Origin: JAEELC01 sp963621965
GTDB taxonomy: Bacteria > Bacillota_I > Bacilli_A > Acholeplasmatales > Anaeroplasmataceae
Direction of reading: 5' to 3'
Length of the DNA stretch: 64,000 nucleotides
NCBI GenBank assembly: GCA_963621965.1
Contig: CAVFGN010000003.1
Span: forward strand, 21,230-85,229
Of the stretch, positions 35,547-44,073 are shown piece by piece. The notes beneath the pieces were generated by a model. That model saw nothing but the letters and a program-made list of their open reading frames with translations, searched no databases and was not told where the DNA came from. A program made the translations under genes and the position numbers. How positions within the stretch are numbered: the stretch's first letter is position 1; each line of letters opens with the position of its first letter.

Positions 35547-36089
35547 TTATCTAGTAGTTGTGATAATTGCGTAATCGCCATCTTCACGAACATATAGAAC
35601 CTTAACTTCTAATGTTGCACTATCTAAGTAAATATAGAAATCATGTCCTGTAAGTTCTAATTGTTCTTCAGCCTCTTCTTCAGTCATAGGGACTAATTGA
35701 ACAGTCTTTTCACGAACAACTTTTGCAACCTTCACTGGTTCCTTTTCTAAACGAAGATAACCCTCAGCAAATGTATCTTTAAGTGCATCTTTGCCTTTGT
35801 GCTCTTTAACACGAGTTTTATATTTACGAACTTGACGCTCTAATTTATCAATAGAGATATCAACTGCTGAATATAAATCGTCAGCCTTAGCTTCTGCACG
35901 AAGAACGATATTCTTTGTTGGAATTGTAACTTCAACCTTGTGGAATGAAGAGTAAACCTTACATACAACTCTAGCCTTTAGTTCTTCTTCTTGGAAGTAT
36001 TGAGCAACCTTTTCTAACTTTGTTTCAATAAATTCCTTGTTTCTTTGACTTGGTTCAAAACCATTTTTTCCAATAACTTCTACTTTCAT
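35547..36089 (-). CDS. hpf: Long-form ribosome hibernation factor HPF
   Basis: Binds the 30S decoding region and dimerises 70S into inactive 100S ribosomes. The 180-residue long form has the S30AE domain (1-100: VEVIGKNGFEPSQRNKEFIETKLEKVAQYF ... AVDISIDKLERQVRKYKTRVKEH) and the C-terminal dimerisation domain (125-180: MTEEEAEEQLELTGHDFYIYLDSATLEVKVLYVREDGDYAIITT). AAGGAGT precedes the ATG and an extended -10 promoter lies 50 bases upstream. The neighbours comF and secA are the standard ones. Confidence 0.96.
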   Translation of the reverse strand: MKVEVIGKNGFEPSQRNKEFIETKLEKVAQYFQEEELKARVVCKVYSSFHKVEVTIPTKNIVLRAEAKADDLYSAVDISIDKLERQVRKYKTRVKEHKGKDALKDTFAEGYLRLEKEPVKVAKVVREKTVQLVPMTEEEAEEQLELTGHDFYIYLDSATLEVKVLYVREDGDYAIITTTR

Positions 36090-36139
36090 AATATCGACTC
36101 CTTTACACTCGTAATAAGTTATCCTCTATCCCTACTTCT

Positions 36140-36148
36140 ATTATAGCA
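36140..36148 (-). promoter_or_regulatory. Extended -10 promoter of hpf
   Basis: TGCTATAAT on the - strand (TG 5' of TATAAT), about 35 bases upstream of the hpf AAGGAGT. The -35 region (CTTTTA) is poor, as common for extended -10 promoters. Confidence 0.6.
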
Positions 36149-36189
36149 CTAAATGTAATAAATAAAAGGGCTTTCATTCTAATTTTATT

Positions 36190-36567
36190 CTAAATTTCAC
36201 AATAATTACATACAATTATTAAATCATTATTGATCAATTCCGATAAATTTGTAAAATTTTTTAGAGAATATTCGTTGATACGTAAATTAAAATATACAAG
36301 AATATTATCATTTTCCTTTTCTTTATTTAAAACGTATGTAAAAAGCCTAGAAAATTCATCTTGATATGGATCACGTTTGAAATAGTAATATTCAGAAAAT
36401 AAGGAATATATAATGAGTTTATGATTTCTAAGAGGAAGTACATTGTAAGTAATATTGATTTTATATTTATTATAACAAGTATCACACACATTATAGTTTT
36501 TTGTAGAGAAAAGGTTTACTAAGCTTCTTTTAATAACAAAATTATTATTGCAAATCATACATCTCAT
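36190..36567 (-). CDS. Short ComF-like zinc-finger protein (probable reduced ComFC)
   Basis: A 125-residue protein from the ATG at 36567 (GGTGAT just before). Longer versions of the frame would run through the metK terminator and are rejected. It begins MRCMICNNNFVIKRSLVNLFSTKNYNVCDTCYNKY, a four-Cys zinc finger as at the ComF/ComFC N-terminus, then LIIYSLFSEYYYFKRDPYQDEFSRLFTYVL, which fits the ComFC segment before its phosphoribosyltransferase domain. The phosphoribosyltransferase loop and its Asp pair are absent, and the chain ends CNYCEI. Its place next to hpf and secA supports descent from comFC. It is about half the usual size, so function in DNA uptake is doubtful. Confidence 0.6.
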   Translation of the reverse strand: MRCMICNNNFVIKRSLVNLFSTKNYNVCDTCYNKYKINITYNVLPLRNHKLIIYSLFSEYYYFKRDPYQDEFSRLFTYVLNKEKENDNILVYFNLRINEYSLKNFTNLSELINNDLIIVCNYCEI

Positions 36568-36609
36568 ATAATCACCCATATAATTATAGACATGAAGCAT
36601 CTTATTTTC

Positions 36610-36640
36610 TAAAAAATGCATCCAAAAAAGGATGCATAAA
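36610..36640 (-). terminator. Terminator of the priA-metK operon
   Basis: ATGCATCC (36637-36630) pairs perfectly with GGATGCAT (36623-36616), loop of six T, followed by six T. It lies eight bases after the metK stop. Confidence 0.9.
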
Positions 36641-36647
36641 TAATTTA

Positions 36648-37802
36648 TTATTTTAAAAGTTTCTTGAAGCAATCAACCTTATCTAGATGTTCCCAAGGAA
36701 GATCAACATCGTTTCTACCAAAGTGACCATAAGAAGCAATTTTAGAGTATCTAGGCTTTAATAAGTCTAAACTTTCAATCATGCCCTTAGGAGTTAACTT
36801 GAAGTTTTCTCTAATTGTCTTAACAATTTCTTCTTCACTAACTTTATTTGTATTAAATGTATCAACTAAAACACTAATAGGTTCAGCCACACCAATTGCA
36901 TAAGATAATTCAATTTGGCAGCGACTAGCTACACCACTAGCTACAACGTTTTTAGCGATATAACGAGCCATATAAGCAGCTGATCTATCTACTTTAGATG
37001 GGTCTTTTCCTGAAAATGCACCGCCGCCATGAGCTGCAGAACCACCATATGTATCAACGATTATCTTTCTACCTGTCAAACCTGAGTCAGCAGCTGGTCC
37101 ACCAAGTACAAATCTACCTGTAGGGTTAAATAAATATTTAGTTTCACTATCTACTAAATCTTGTGGAACAATTTTATCTACCACTTCTCTTTTGATATCG
37201 CGAGATAATTGTTCAAGACTAACTTCAGGAGAATGTTGAGATGAAATTAAAATTGTATCAATTCTTTTAATTTTATTATCATCATCATACTCAACAGTAA
37301 CTTGTGTTTTGCCATCAGGACGTAAATAATCAAGAGTTCCGTTCTTTCTTACGTCAGCTAATTGTTTAGCTAAACGATGAGCTAAAGTGATTGCAAGAGG
37401 CATATAAACATCAGTTTCATCACACGCATAACCAAACATAATACCTTGGTCACCTGCACCTTGTTCATGTCCTTCTGATTCATCAACACCCATGGCAATA
37501 TCAGGTGATTGTGCATCAATTGCAGTTAAAACTGCAACATTATCCGCATCAAATCCGTATTTACCACGAACATACCCGATTTCTCTTAATTTATTTCTAA
37601 CAATACTCTGAACATCAACATAATGGTTAGTTGTAATTTCACCAAATACCATTACCATACCAGTAGTTGCTACAGTTTCACATGCTACACGGCCCTTAGG
37701 ATCATGAGCTAAAATATCATCAAGAACTGCATCACTGATTTGATCACAAACCTTATCAGGATGTCCTTCTGTTACTGATTCACTTGTAAAATATCTTCTC
37801 AT
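36648..37802 (-). CDS. metK: S-adenosylmethionine synthetase
   Basis: Makes SAM from methionine and ATP. The 384-residue protein has SVTEGHPDKVCDQISDAVLD, GEITTNHYVD, the GHEQGAGDQGIMFGYA loop, and GPAADSGLTGRKIIVDTYGG with GGGAFSGKDPSKVDRSAAY. All are intact. AAGGAGG precedes the ATG, one base after the TSCPD gene. It is the last gene of the run headed by the SAM-I riboswitch at 42722-42836, so SAM probably represses its own synthesis through a leader 5 kb upstream. An internal promoter cannot be excluded. Confidence 0.98.
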   Translation of the reverse strand: MRRYFTSESVTEGHPDKVCDQISDAVLDDILAHDPKGRVACETVATTGMVMVFGEITTNHYVDVQSIVRNKLREIGYVRGKYGFDADNVAVLTAIDAQSPDIAMGVDESEGHEQGAGDQGIMFGYACDETDVYMPLAITLAHRLAKQLADVRKNGTLDYLRPDGKTQVTVEYDDDNKIKRIDTILISSQHSPEVSLEQLSRDIKREVVDKIVPQDLVDSETKYLFNPTGRFVLGGPAADSGLTGRKIIVDTYGGSAAHGGGAFSGKDPSKVDRSAAYMARYIAKNVVASGVASRCQIELSYAIGVAEPISVLVDTFNTNKVSEEEIVKTIRENFKLTPKGMIESLDLLKPRYSKIASYGHFGRNDVDLPWEHLDKVDCFKKLLK

Positions 37803-37803
37803 A

Positions 37804-38049
37804 CTACATAACCTCCTTAATTGCTTTTGTTAATTGATCGGCACATGATGTAGTCTTTGTGCCGCAAATATTTCCTTGTAATAATTCATATATCTCTTTT
37901 AAATCTCTACCTTCACAAAGTTTAGAGATAGCACTTAAATTTCCAGGGCATCCACCATGGAACTCTAAATTATACATCTTACCATTTTCATACTCAAACG
38001 AAATTTCTTTAGCACATGTGCCATTTGTTTTAAAAGTCTTTTTCTCCAT
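37804..38049 (-). CDS. TSCPD-domain small protein
   Basis: An 81-residue protein from the ATG at 38049 (GGAGG upstream; the earlier in-frame ATG is part of that site). TNGTCAKEISFEYENGKMYNLEFHGGCPGNLSAISKLCEGRDLKEIYELLQGNICGTKTTSCADQLTKAI has the TSCPD signature (TSCADQL) and conserved Cys residues. The domain also occurs at the C-terminus of B12-dependent ribonucleotide reductases, where it may bind metal or a cofactor; stand-alone proteins have no known role. It overlaps the preceding gene by 20 bp and abuts metK. Confidence 0.85.
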   Translation of the reverse strand: MEKKTFKTNGTCAKEISFEYENGKMYNLEFHGGCPGNLSAISKLCEGRDLKEIYELLQGNICGTKTTSCADQLTKAIKEVM

Positions 38050-39421
38050 AACTATTTCCTCCATAATTTACATACATATTATCGAATTTATCTATAAAAT
38101 TCATGAATCTTTCAAATATACTAGAATCAAAATATTGTCTAAAATCTTTTGTAAGAATATTAATTGTTTCTTCTTTGTTTTTAGGACGTTTATAAACCCT
38201 TAGTGCTCTAAGAGAAATAAATACTTCACATATACCAATAATTTGATCTTCTTCACTATGGTATGTTTTTTTCATTTTTTCACTATATTCTTCAGTAACT
38301 GAACCTTGAATATATTTTCTAACTAACTCTTCATATCTTTTTTTACTAGCTTCTCTTTTAATAACAATTGCACCTAAACTTGTTTCTTTTCGAAGTTCTT
38401 CGAATTGTTCGTCTTTGTTTTCAATGTTTTTTATTTTGGATAAATCCATATTATTATTTAAATAAACGATTGAATAAGCTCCTATTTCTTCACACTTTTT
38501 TGGGCTATAACCTAAATAACTTGCAAGTTTTATGGCCATTTCTTTTAAGAGCGGAGCTTCGTATATATCATCTTCTGAGATATAAAAAGAATCGAACTCA
38601 ATTTTAAAAAGATCCGAAACAGTATCAATAAAATCATTTTCTACTTCTTTTCTTTTAGCTAATTCCTTTTTTCTCTCTTCAAGTAGATACTGTGAAATAG
38701 AAACGTTAATATAAAGAACACCCATAAATAAAATAAGTACAAACATTCTAAGTACTATATCTCTAAATTGTTCACTCTTTACAACCTCTTTAAATACTAC
38801 AAGTGCTCCTTCGGTCGCATGTCCGTATTCATCAGAGAAGTTATAAGTAACTGTAAAATTCAGAATAAAAACTCCAACTATTAACCATTTACAAATTGTA
38901 GCTAAAGCTTTTTTATCTTGATATAAAGATACAACTACAAGTGATACGTAAAGCATTGCATATCCTACTTCGCCATATATTACAATTTGTGTTTCGTTAT
39001 CCACGCTTGATGTAAACTGATTTTTTAGTTTAACGTACATTAATAAAGAGGATATAAACATATAAAGACAAGCAAAATACATCGCAATCTTTTGATTTGA
39101 CATATCAAGTTCTTCTTTAAATATCATCTTTTTAAGTGTTTTATTTAACAAGAACGAAAAAGGTAATAGTAATAAAGACAATATTAAGTTTTTAGAATCA
39201 TTAAAGGATATTAAAAATAAAATAATTGTGTATAACAAGTTTGTTACAAAAATGATATTTTTAATAACTATATTTCTTCTGTGTAAAACCTCAACATCAT
39301 TTGATAAATCAACATTTGATTCAAATCCAAAAAAATTTGAAAATAAGTTATCTATTTTAGTTTTTAAGCTTGTAAACTTTTTGTTAGTTTTAACACGTTT
39401 TTTAATATTAGCTAACGACAT
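38030..39421 (-). CDS. Membrane protein with degenerate HD-GYP-like domain
   Basis: Residues 50-245 hold about six hydrophobic segments; residues 255-455 resemble an HD-GYP module. The C-terminal part QIIGICEVFISLRALRVYKRPKNKEETINILTKDFRQYFDSSIFERF matches the HD-GYP helix set with its RxYK and fDp.l..F pattern. The HD position reads YLNNNMDLSKI in place of HDIGKI, and no HHExxDGxGYP stretch is present, so cyclic-di-GMP hydrolysis is not expected. It may be a membrane sensor or scaffold. AGGAGT precedes the ATG. It lies between fmt and the TSCPD gene in the SAM-riboswitch operon; a TATAAT in the 35 bp gap after fmt could be an internal promoter. Confidence 0.65.
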   Translation of the reverse strand: MSLANIKKRVKTNKKFTSLKTKIDNLFSNFFGFESNVDLSNDVEVLHRRNIVIKNIIFVTNLLYTIILFLISFNDSKNLILSLLLLPFSFLLNKTLKKMIFKEELDMSNQKIAMYFACLYMFISSLLMYVKLKNQFTSSVDNETQIVIYGEVGYAMLYVSLVVVSLYQDKKALATICKWLIVGVFILNFTVTYNFSDEYGHATEGALVVFKEVVKSEQFRDIVLRMFVLILFMGVLYINVSISQYLLEERKKELAKRKEVENDFIDTVSDLFKIEFDSFYISEDDIYEAPLLKEMAIKLASYLGYSPKKCEEIGAYSIVYLNNNMDLSKIKNIENKDEQFEELRKETSLGAIVIKREASKKRYEELVRKYIQGSVTEEYSEKMKKTYHSEEDQIIGICEVFISLRALRVYKRPKNKEETINILTKDFRQYFDSSIFERFMNFIDKFDNMYVNYGGNSYGEKDF

Positions 39422-39456
39422 AATTTACTCCTAAATTAATATATATTATACATATA

Positions 39457-40374
39457 TTAGGCAATAATTTCATCAATAATAAATAATTTTTGCCCATTTA
39501 GGAAATCTTTAGTTTTAAGTTCTTTTTTACCTTCAACTTTAAGACTTAATATTTCAATTGCGTCCGTCTTACACTTAATAATTAAATGTTTCTTTGCATC
39601 AATTATAGTGCCACAAGGCTTCGTGCTATCATCTTTAATTATTTGACTTTCGTAGACTTTAACACGAACGTTGTTAATCATAAAATAAGCACCCGGTTCA
39701 TGACTCAAACCTCTAATTTTGTTGAATATGTCACGTGCATTTTGATTAAAGTTAAACTCTTCTTCACTTGGTAAAATATTAGGAGAGATGGTTGCATCAT
39801 CTTCATTTTGAATAATTCCTTCATTCTTACCACAAATAATATCAGGAAGTGTTTCAATAAGTAAATCTCGGCCAATATAAGATAATTTTTCGAACACAGT
39901 GTCTTGCGTATCACTATCTAATATTTCAAGTTCTCTTTTTGCATACATTCTTCCTGCATCCATTTTCTTAACCATTTCCATGATTGTAACACCTGTTACA
40001 CGATCCCCTTCAATGATTGACCTTTGAATAGGGGCTCCACCACGTCGTTTAGGAAGTAGAGAGCCATGAACATTGATACACTTTTTGAATGCTTTTAAGA
40101 CTTTTGTAGGGACAAATTGACCGTATGCTGCTGTAATTAGTATATCAGCTTTTGCATTTAAAACTGGCTCATAATCGTCTTTAATTGAAACAGGCTTAAA
40201 TGTCTGAAGGCCTAATTCACTAGCAGCTACGCCAACAGGGGAAGATGTTAGAACTTGTTTTCTACCTACAGTTTTATCAGGTTGAGTTACAACTAATACT
40301 ACCTCATAATGATTTACTAATTCTTTTAAAATAGGTACACTAAATAGAGGAGTTCCCATAAATACTACTTTCAT
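39457..40374 (-). CDS. fmt: Methionyl-tRNA formyltransferase
   Basis: Formylates initiator Met-tRNA with 10-formyl-tetrahydrofolate. The 305-residue protein has the N-terminal MGTPLFSVPILKEL, the catalytic N-H-D set in NVHGSLLPKRRGGAPIQRSIIEGDRVTGVTIMEMVKKMDAG, and the C-terminal OB-like tRNA-binding domain from about 205. It begins four bases after the priA TGA with AAGGATG inside the priA end. The order priA-fmt is conserved in Bacillota; def, which usually lies between them, is not here. Under the SAM riboswitch and near a folate transporter, it fits a one-carbon theme. Confidence 0.96.
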   Translation of the reverse strand: MKVVFMGTPLFSVPILKELVNHYEVVLVVTQPDKTVGRKQVLTSSPVGVAASELGLQTFKPVSIKDDYEPVLNAKADILITAAYGQFVPTKVLKAFKKCINVHGSLLPKRRGGAPIQRSIIEGDRVTGVTIMEMVKKMDAGRMYAKRELEILDSDTQDTVFEKLSYIGRDLLIETLPDIICGKNEGIIQNEDDATISPNILPSEEEFNFNQNARDIFNKIRGLSHEPGAYFMINNVRVKVYESQIIKDDSTKPCGTIIDAKKHLIIKCKTDAIEILSLKVEGKKELKTKDFLNGQKLFIIDEIIA

Positions 40375-40378
40375 ACAA

Positions 40379-42700
40379 TCACATCCTTTTTATAAATAAA
40401 TCTAATTTAGATATATTTTTATAATCTTCATATAATTCATTTAGATATTCAAAATTCTCGTCTTCTTTTGCTTTAATAGTAATAATATAACGATATTCAT
40501 TATTTAGTTTAAATAATCTATCTGTTGATGGTCCTAAAATAAGAGACTTATGTAAATGATTTTTCAGTCTATCTCTTATTTTTTTTACCTCTTCATATGC
40601 GATCATTTGATCTCTTGACTTAACTAAAAGTTCAATTAGTGTAGTAAACGGAGGATTATTAGACAATTCACGTCTTTTTATTTCTTCGTTATAGAACGCA
40701 AGATACGAATGATTTTGCGCATATTTGATAGGACTAGCCAGAGTATTATAAGACTGAATAATAGATAAACCACTTGTATCTTTTCTTCCAGCTCTTCCAG
40801 TTACTTGTTCAAGCAAATCATAAGTTTTTTCATATGCATTGTAATAAGGCATATTTAGCCCTATATCTGCATTTATTACGCCAACAAGTGAGACAAGAGG
40901 AAAGTCTAGACCTTTTGCAACTATTTGAGTACCAACGATTATATCAACTTTATGGTCTCTAATTTTTTCAGTCATATCGTTATAACTACTTTTGTTAGTC
41001 ATTGTATCTTGATCAACTCTAAGAATTCTAGCTTCAGGTAATATTTTGCTAACCTCTTCGCAAATACGCTCTGTACCAATAGACATATCGCGTATAGCAC
41101 TACTTTGACACTTTGGGCAAACTTTAGTCGCAACTATAGAATAATTGCAATAATGGCACTTTAACTTATTTGTATCTTTATGAAAAATAAGAGATACATC
41201 ACAATTAGGACACTTAACAGCCTCTCCGCAACTTCTACAAACAAAGGAAGAAAATCCTCTTTTATTTATAAATAATATTGTTTGTAATTTATTATCATAA
41301 TTTTTAATGATTTCTTCTTTTAAAACTTTACTAAAAGGTGATCTGTTTCCTTGTCTTAACTCATCACTTAAATTTATAACGATACTTTTTTCTTGAGCTT
41401 TATTATTTGCTCTTAGATATAATGAGTAAAGCTTATATTTTCCGCTTAAGGCATTATAATAACTTTTTATTGATGGGGTAGCTGAACCTAAAATATAAGG
41501 AATATTATATTCACGCGCTAGAGTTTCGCATACAAAATGTGCATCGTAATTAGGCTCATGATCTTGGATATAGCTTTCTTCTTGTTCCTCATCCATGATA
41601 ATAATACCTAAATTTTTAATAGGACTAAATATTGCACTTCTTACACCAACTACGACTCTTGCCTCTCCTTTTCTAATTCGTCTGTATTCATCATATCTTA
41701 AATTATCATTTAAACCCGAATGAATAATTGCGACCTTTGAGCCAAATCTTTTGACAAACCTACTTGACATTTGTGGTGTTAATGAGATTTCGGGTACTAA
41801 CATTAAAGCTGATTTGTTTTGATTTAAGACTTCTTCAATTAAGTTTAAATAAATCTCAGTTTTACCGCTTCCACAAACACCGTGTATCAAATGAACATCA
41901 AACTTATTAAGAGTCTTTTTAATACTCTCGCAGATCTCATTTTGTTTAGAGTTTAGAACTACTTTTTCCTCTTTTAAGTCAACAACGTCTACTTTTCTGT
42001 ACTCTTCACGAACAGTTACTTCGACACAATTATTTTTAATTAAAGTATTAATAGTACTTAAAGAACTTATGTTTACTGCATCTGATTTTAAAATTTCTGT
42101 CCCTAATTCTTTTAAGTAAGCACACATATTTTGCGCATCCTTACTTTTACCACTGTAATCAGCTTTAAAGCGTAAATAAGTAGATGTTTTGATACTTGTT
42201 TTATCTTTTAAGATATACTCTACTTCTATGCTTGACGCATCAATCAACCTTTTAATTTCTAAAGCAAAAGGTTCTAGACTTGAAGTGTAGATTATAGATT
42301 CATTGTTTCCCACTATTTCTTTTAGCTTATCGCTTAACTTATTCTTATCTTTAATAATTAATTTTTTATTGATACTTGTGCGTAGTGCTGTCGGTATAAA
42401 TAGTTCTAAAGTCTTACCAAATGAAGAAAAATAATGAAGACTAATTTTTTTTGCTAAATCAATATTTGATTTAGTAAGTAAAGGTGTTGGATCTAGTATT
42501 TCGATTATATCTTTTAATTTAGAGCCAAACGAAGATGTATCTTTTAGCTTAGTTACATAACCTATAATTTTTTGGTTACCAAAAGGAACAAATACTCTTT
42601 GTCCTATTTCAATTTGATTTATTAATCTTGCAGGAACATTATAGTCAAATTGTCTATCAATTTGTCTAGCACTCGAATTAATTACAACTTCAGCAATCAT
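40379..42700 (-). CDS. priA: Primosomal replication restart helicase PriA
   Basis: 3'-5' helicase that reloads the replisome at collapsed forks. I set the start at the ATG at 42700 (MIAEVVINSSARQIDRQFDYNVP, GGAGGAAC before it), giving 774 residues; the frame opens further up only through the riboswitch. It has the N-terminal DNA-binding domain, Walker A GVCGSGKTEIYL, MDEEQE, and two zinc pairs (CRSCGEAVKCPNCDVSLIFHK and CHYCNYSIVATKVCPKCQ), then VGTQIVAKGLDFP and GRAGR. It is the first gene after the SAM-I riboswitch, an unusual position for a replication-restart gene. Ends with TGA. Confidence 0.97.
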   Translation of the reverse strand: MIAEVVINSSARQIDRQFDYNVPARLINQIEIGQRVFVPFGNQKIIGYVTKLKDTSSFGSKLKDIIEILDPTPLLTKSNIDLAKKISLHYFSSFGKTLELFIPTALRTSINKKLIIKDKNKLSDKLKEIVGNNESIIYTSSLEPFALEIKRLIDASSIEVEYILKDKTSIKTSTYLRFKADYSGKSKDAQNMCAYLKELGTEILKSDAVNISSLSTINTLIKNNCVEVTVREEYRKVDVVDLKEEKVVLNSKQNEICESIKKTLNKFDVHLIHGVCGSGKTEIYLNLIEEVLNQNKSALMLVPEISLTPQMSSRFVKRFGSKVAIIHSGLNDNLRYDEYRRIRKGEARVVVGVRSAIFSPIKNLGIIIMDEEQEESYIQDHEPNYDAHFVCETLAREYNIPYILGSATPSIKSYYNALSGKYKLYSLYLRANNKAQEKSIVINLSDELRQGNRSPFSKVLKEEIIKNYDNKLQTILFINKRGFSSFVCRSCGEAVKCPNCDVSLIFHKDTNKLKCHYCNYSIVATKVCPKCQSSAIRDMSIGTERICEEVSKILPEARILRVDQDTMTNKSSYNDMTEKIRDHKVDIIVGTQIVAKGLDFPLVSLVGVINADIGLNMPYYNAYEKTYDLLEQVTGRAGRKDTSGLSIIQSYNTLASPIKYAQNHSYLAFYNEEIKRRELSNNPPFTTLIELLVKSRDQMIAYEEVKKIRDRLKNHLHKSLILGPSTDRLFKLNNEYRYIITIKAKEDENFEYLNELYEDYKNISKLDLFIKRM

Positions 42701-42713
42701 TGTTCCTCCACAA

Positions 42714-42738
42714 AAATAAAAAAGTCCGTAATGGACTT
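42714..42738 (-). terminator. Regulated terminator of the SAM riboswitch
   Basis: AAGTCC/GGACTT stem with ATTAC loop, followed by TTTTTTATTTTT, about 15 bases before the priA ribosome binding site. Mutually exclusive with the antiterminator pairing at 42731-42755. Confidence 0.85.
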
Positions 42739-42836
42739 CTTTGAAATTAGTCCATCGTACAAGCATTAGCACTTTACATTTCGCAAGTTGCTGAAGGGTC
42801 ATAGAGCTTGTCTCTCGCCTTCTCTTAATGGCTATG
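42722..42836 (-). ncRNA. SAM-I (S-box) riboswitch with terminator switch, upstream of priA-fmt-metK
   Basis: On the - strand the leader has the S-box landmarks in order: AAGAGAAGG, a GAGAGACAAGCTCTATGA hairpin, CCCTTCAGCAACT and AGTGCTAATGC. P1 forms between TAGCCAT (42834-42828) and ATGGACTA (42755-42748), one bulge. The same ATGGACT can pair with AGTCCAT (42737-42731) as antiterminator, which competes with the terminator AAGTCC (42738-42733)/GGACTT (42727-42722) that is followed by a T run. Thus P1 formation with SAM frees the terminator: an OFF switch. metK lies in the same run of genes. Family knowledge gives the ligand; binding is not shown. Confidence 0.88.
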
Positions 42837-42851
42837 AAATTAAGCGTAATT

Positions 42852-42880
42852 ATTATAGACTATAATATATAAAAATGCAA
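42852..42880 (-). promoter_or_regulatory. Promoter of the SAM riboswitch operon
   Basis: TTGCAT (42875-42880), exactly 17 bp, TATAAT (42852-42857) on the - strand; the leader would start near 42845, right before the P1 strand. It overlaps the folT terminator. Confidence 0.8.
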
Positions 42881-42902
42881 TATAGCAAAATAATTTTATT
42901 GC
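42870..42902 (-). terminator. Terminator of the folT gene
   Basis: GCAATA (42902-42897) pairs with TATTGC (42882-42877) around a 14-base AT-rich loop, followed by ATTTTTATA. The right arm doubles as -35 of the next promoter. Confidence 0.55.
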
Positions 42903-42924
42903 TTAAAAATGCTATTATTTAAAT

Positions 42925-44070
42925 TTATAAAAATCTTATAGTTTCCGCTTGTTTATTATTTATTATATTTGAAATACTTAAAGGTTTAACAAGAGCTTTT
43001 ATTAGCAAATACATTAATAAACTTTGAGGTATTAAATAAAACAAGTTTTTAGGTAGTGACATTATTAACATATAATTTAATGTTTGTTCAGAAGTAAAAC
43101 TTGAAACTTGTCCCCACCAAATTGAGCCTAATACTACATTTACAAATAAATTTACAAAGACACGGCTTGAAAAACATTTAGAAAAAGAGATATTTGTTTT
43201 GTACAAGCAAATTCCATAACTAAATCCTGCAAGAGCTGCATTTAGAGTATATCCCACATGGAATACATTTCCACTTTGTCCCATAAAAAAACCTAAGATA
43301 TCAGACAAGGCACCAACTAGAAAACCAATAAGAGGACCGTAAATCATCCCTATTACACTAAATACTAAGTAAGACAACCCGATACCTAAGTTTGAAAATC
43401 CTGAAGGTAATGTAATAAAGCCAAGTACTTTCATAAGTGCAAAAAGTATTGCTAGATTTACAAGACTTTTTAACTTCTTAAGTTCTTTTAATTGATTAGT
43501 CCAGTAATTTTTATGCACTACGAAACGAAATAAATTAATATTATCATATTCTATATGTAAATTATAAAAATCTTGTTTAAAGAAATAAAGTAAGATAAAT
43601 AAGCTAATTGTAAAAATGAGAGAAGAAACAAGAGATATAATTAATACCTTATTAAGATTAATATAACTTAGAGTTTCGAAAGTGCCTATTGAGACGTTTG
43701 TATCGCCAATTATATTTGTATTAGAAACTACGCTTGTTAAGAATTTTTTTGACTGTGCTTTTTTATTAAATAATTTTTTATGTACAATTACATAGTATGT
43801 GTTATCATTTTCAGAAATCTTAATATTGTCGGTAATTTTATCAATATTTAAGTAGGTATACTCTTCCCCTAGGTTTTCTTTAACAAGGTTTAGATTATCT
43901 TTTGTGATAAGATTTTCAGTTAATACTGTTTTATCATAACTAAAAGATAACTTATAGTCAGAAGTATTATTATTAATAATATAAAAAATACCATATGGAA
44001 TTAAAGTAATAAATAAAATAAGAGTAAAAAATAATATAATCCTATTTTTTAAACATTTTAAAAATTTCAT
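42925..44070 (-). CDS. folT: FolT-type folate ECF S-component with extra N-terminal membrane domain
   Basis: Residues 195-375 are a six-helix ECF substrate-binding component: LAILFALMKVLGFITLPSGFSNLGIGLSYLVFSVIGMIYGPLIGFLVGALSDILGFFMGQSGNVFHVGYTLNAALAGFSYG. The THF riboswitch in front fixes the vitamin as folate with good likelihood. Usual FolT proteins have only about 170-190 residues; here about 195 residues precede it: a membrane helix (11-31), about 105 residues facing outwards (35-140), a second helix (141-163) and a charged linker. I do not recognise this extra domain. The energising EcfA/EcfT genes are not in the window. GGAGG before the ATG lies in a possible sequestering hairpin. Confidence 0.85.
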   Translation of the reverse strand: MKFLKCLKNRIILFFTLILFITLIPYGIFYIINNNTSDYKLSFSYDKTVLTENLITKDNLNLVKENLGEEYTYLNIDKITDNIKISENDNTYYVIVHKKLFNKKAQSKKFLTSVVSNTNIIGDTNVSIGTFETLSYINLNKVLIISLVSSLIFTISLFILLYFFKQDFYNLHIEYDNINLFRFVVHKNYWTNQLKELKKLKSLVNLAILFALMKVLGFITLPSGFSNLGIGLSYLVFSVIGMIYGPLIGFLVGALSDILGFFMGQSGNVFHVGYTLNAALAGFSYGICLYKTNISFSKCFSSRVFVNLFVNVVLGSIWWGQVSSFTSEQTLNYMLIMSLPKNLFYLIPQSLLMYLLIKALVKPLSISNIINNKQAETIRFL

Positions 44071-44073
44071 AAT

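Noticed and set aside
36568..36672. Longer frame for the ComF-like gene
   Set aside because: It would run through the metK terminator; the ATG at 36567 has a good GGTGAT site and gives the family start.
6177..42700. Possible reassignment of TGA to tryptophan, as in Mycoplasma
   Set aside because: hemW, rbgA, recX and priA end properly with TGA, Trp is read from TGG, and RF2 is encoded.
42701..42802. Longer priA reading frame starting at 42802
   Set aside because: The extension is translated riboswitch sequence; the ATG at 42700 has a strong ribosome binding site and the family N-terminus.
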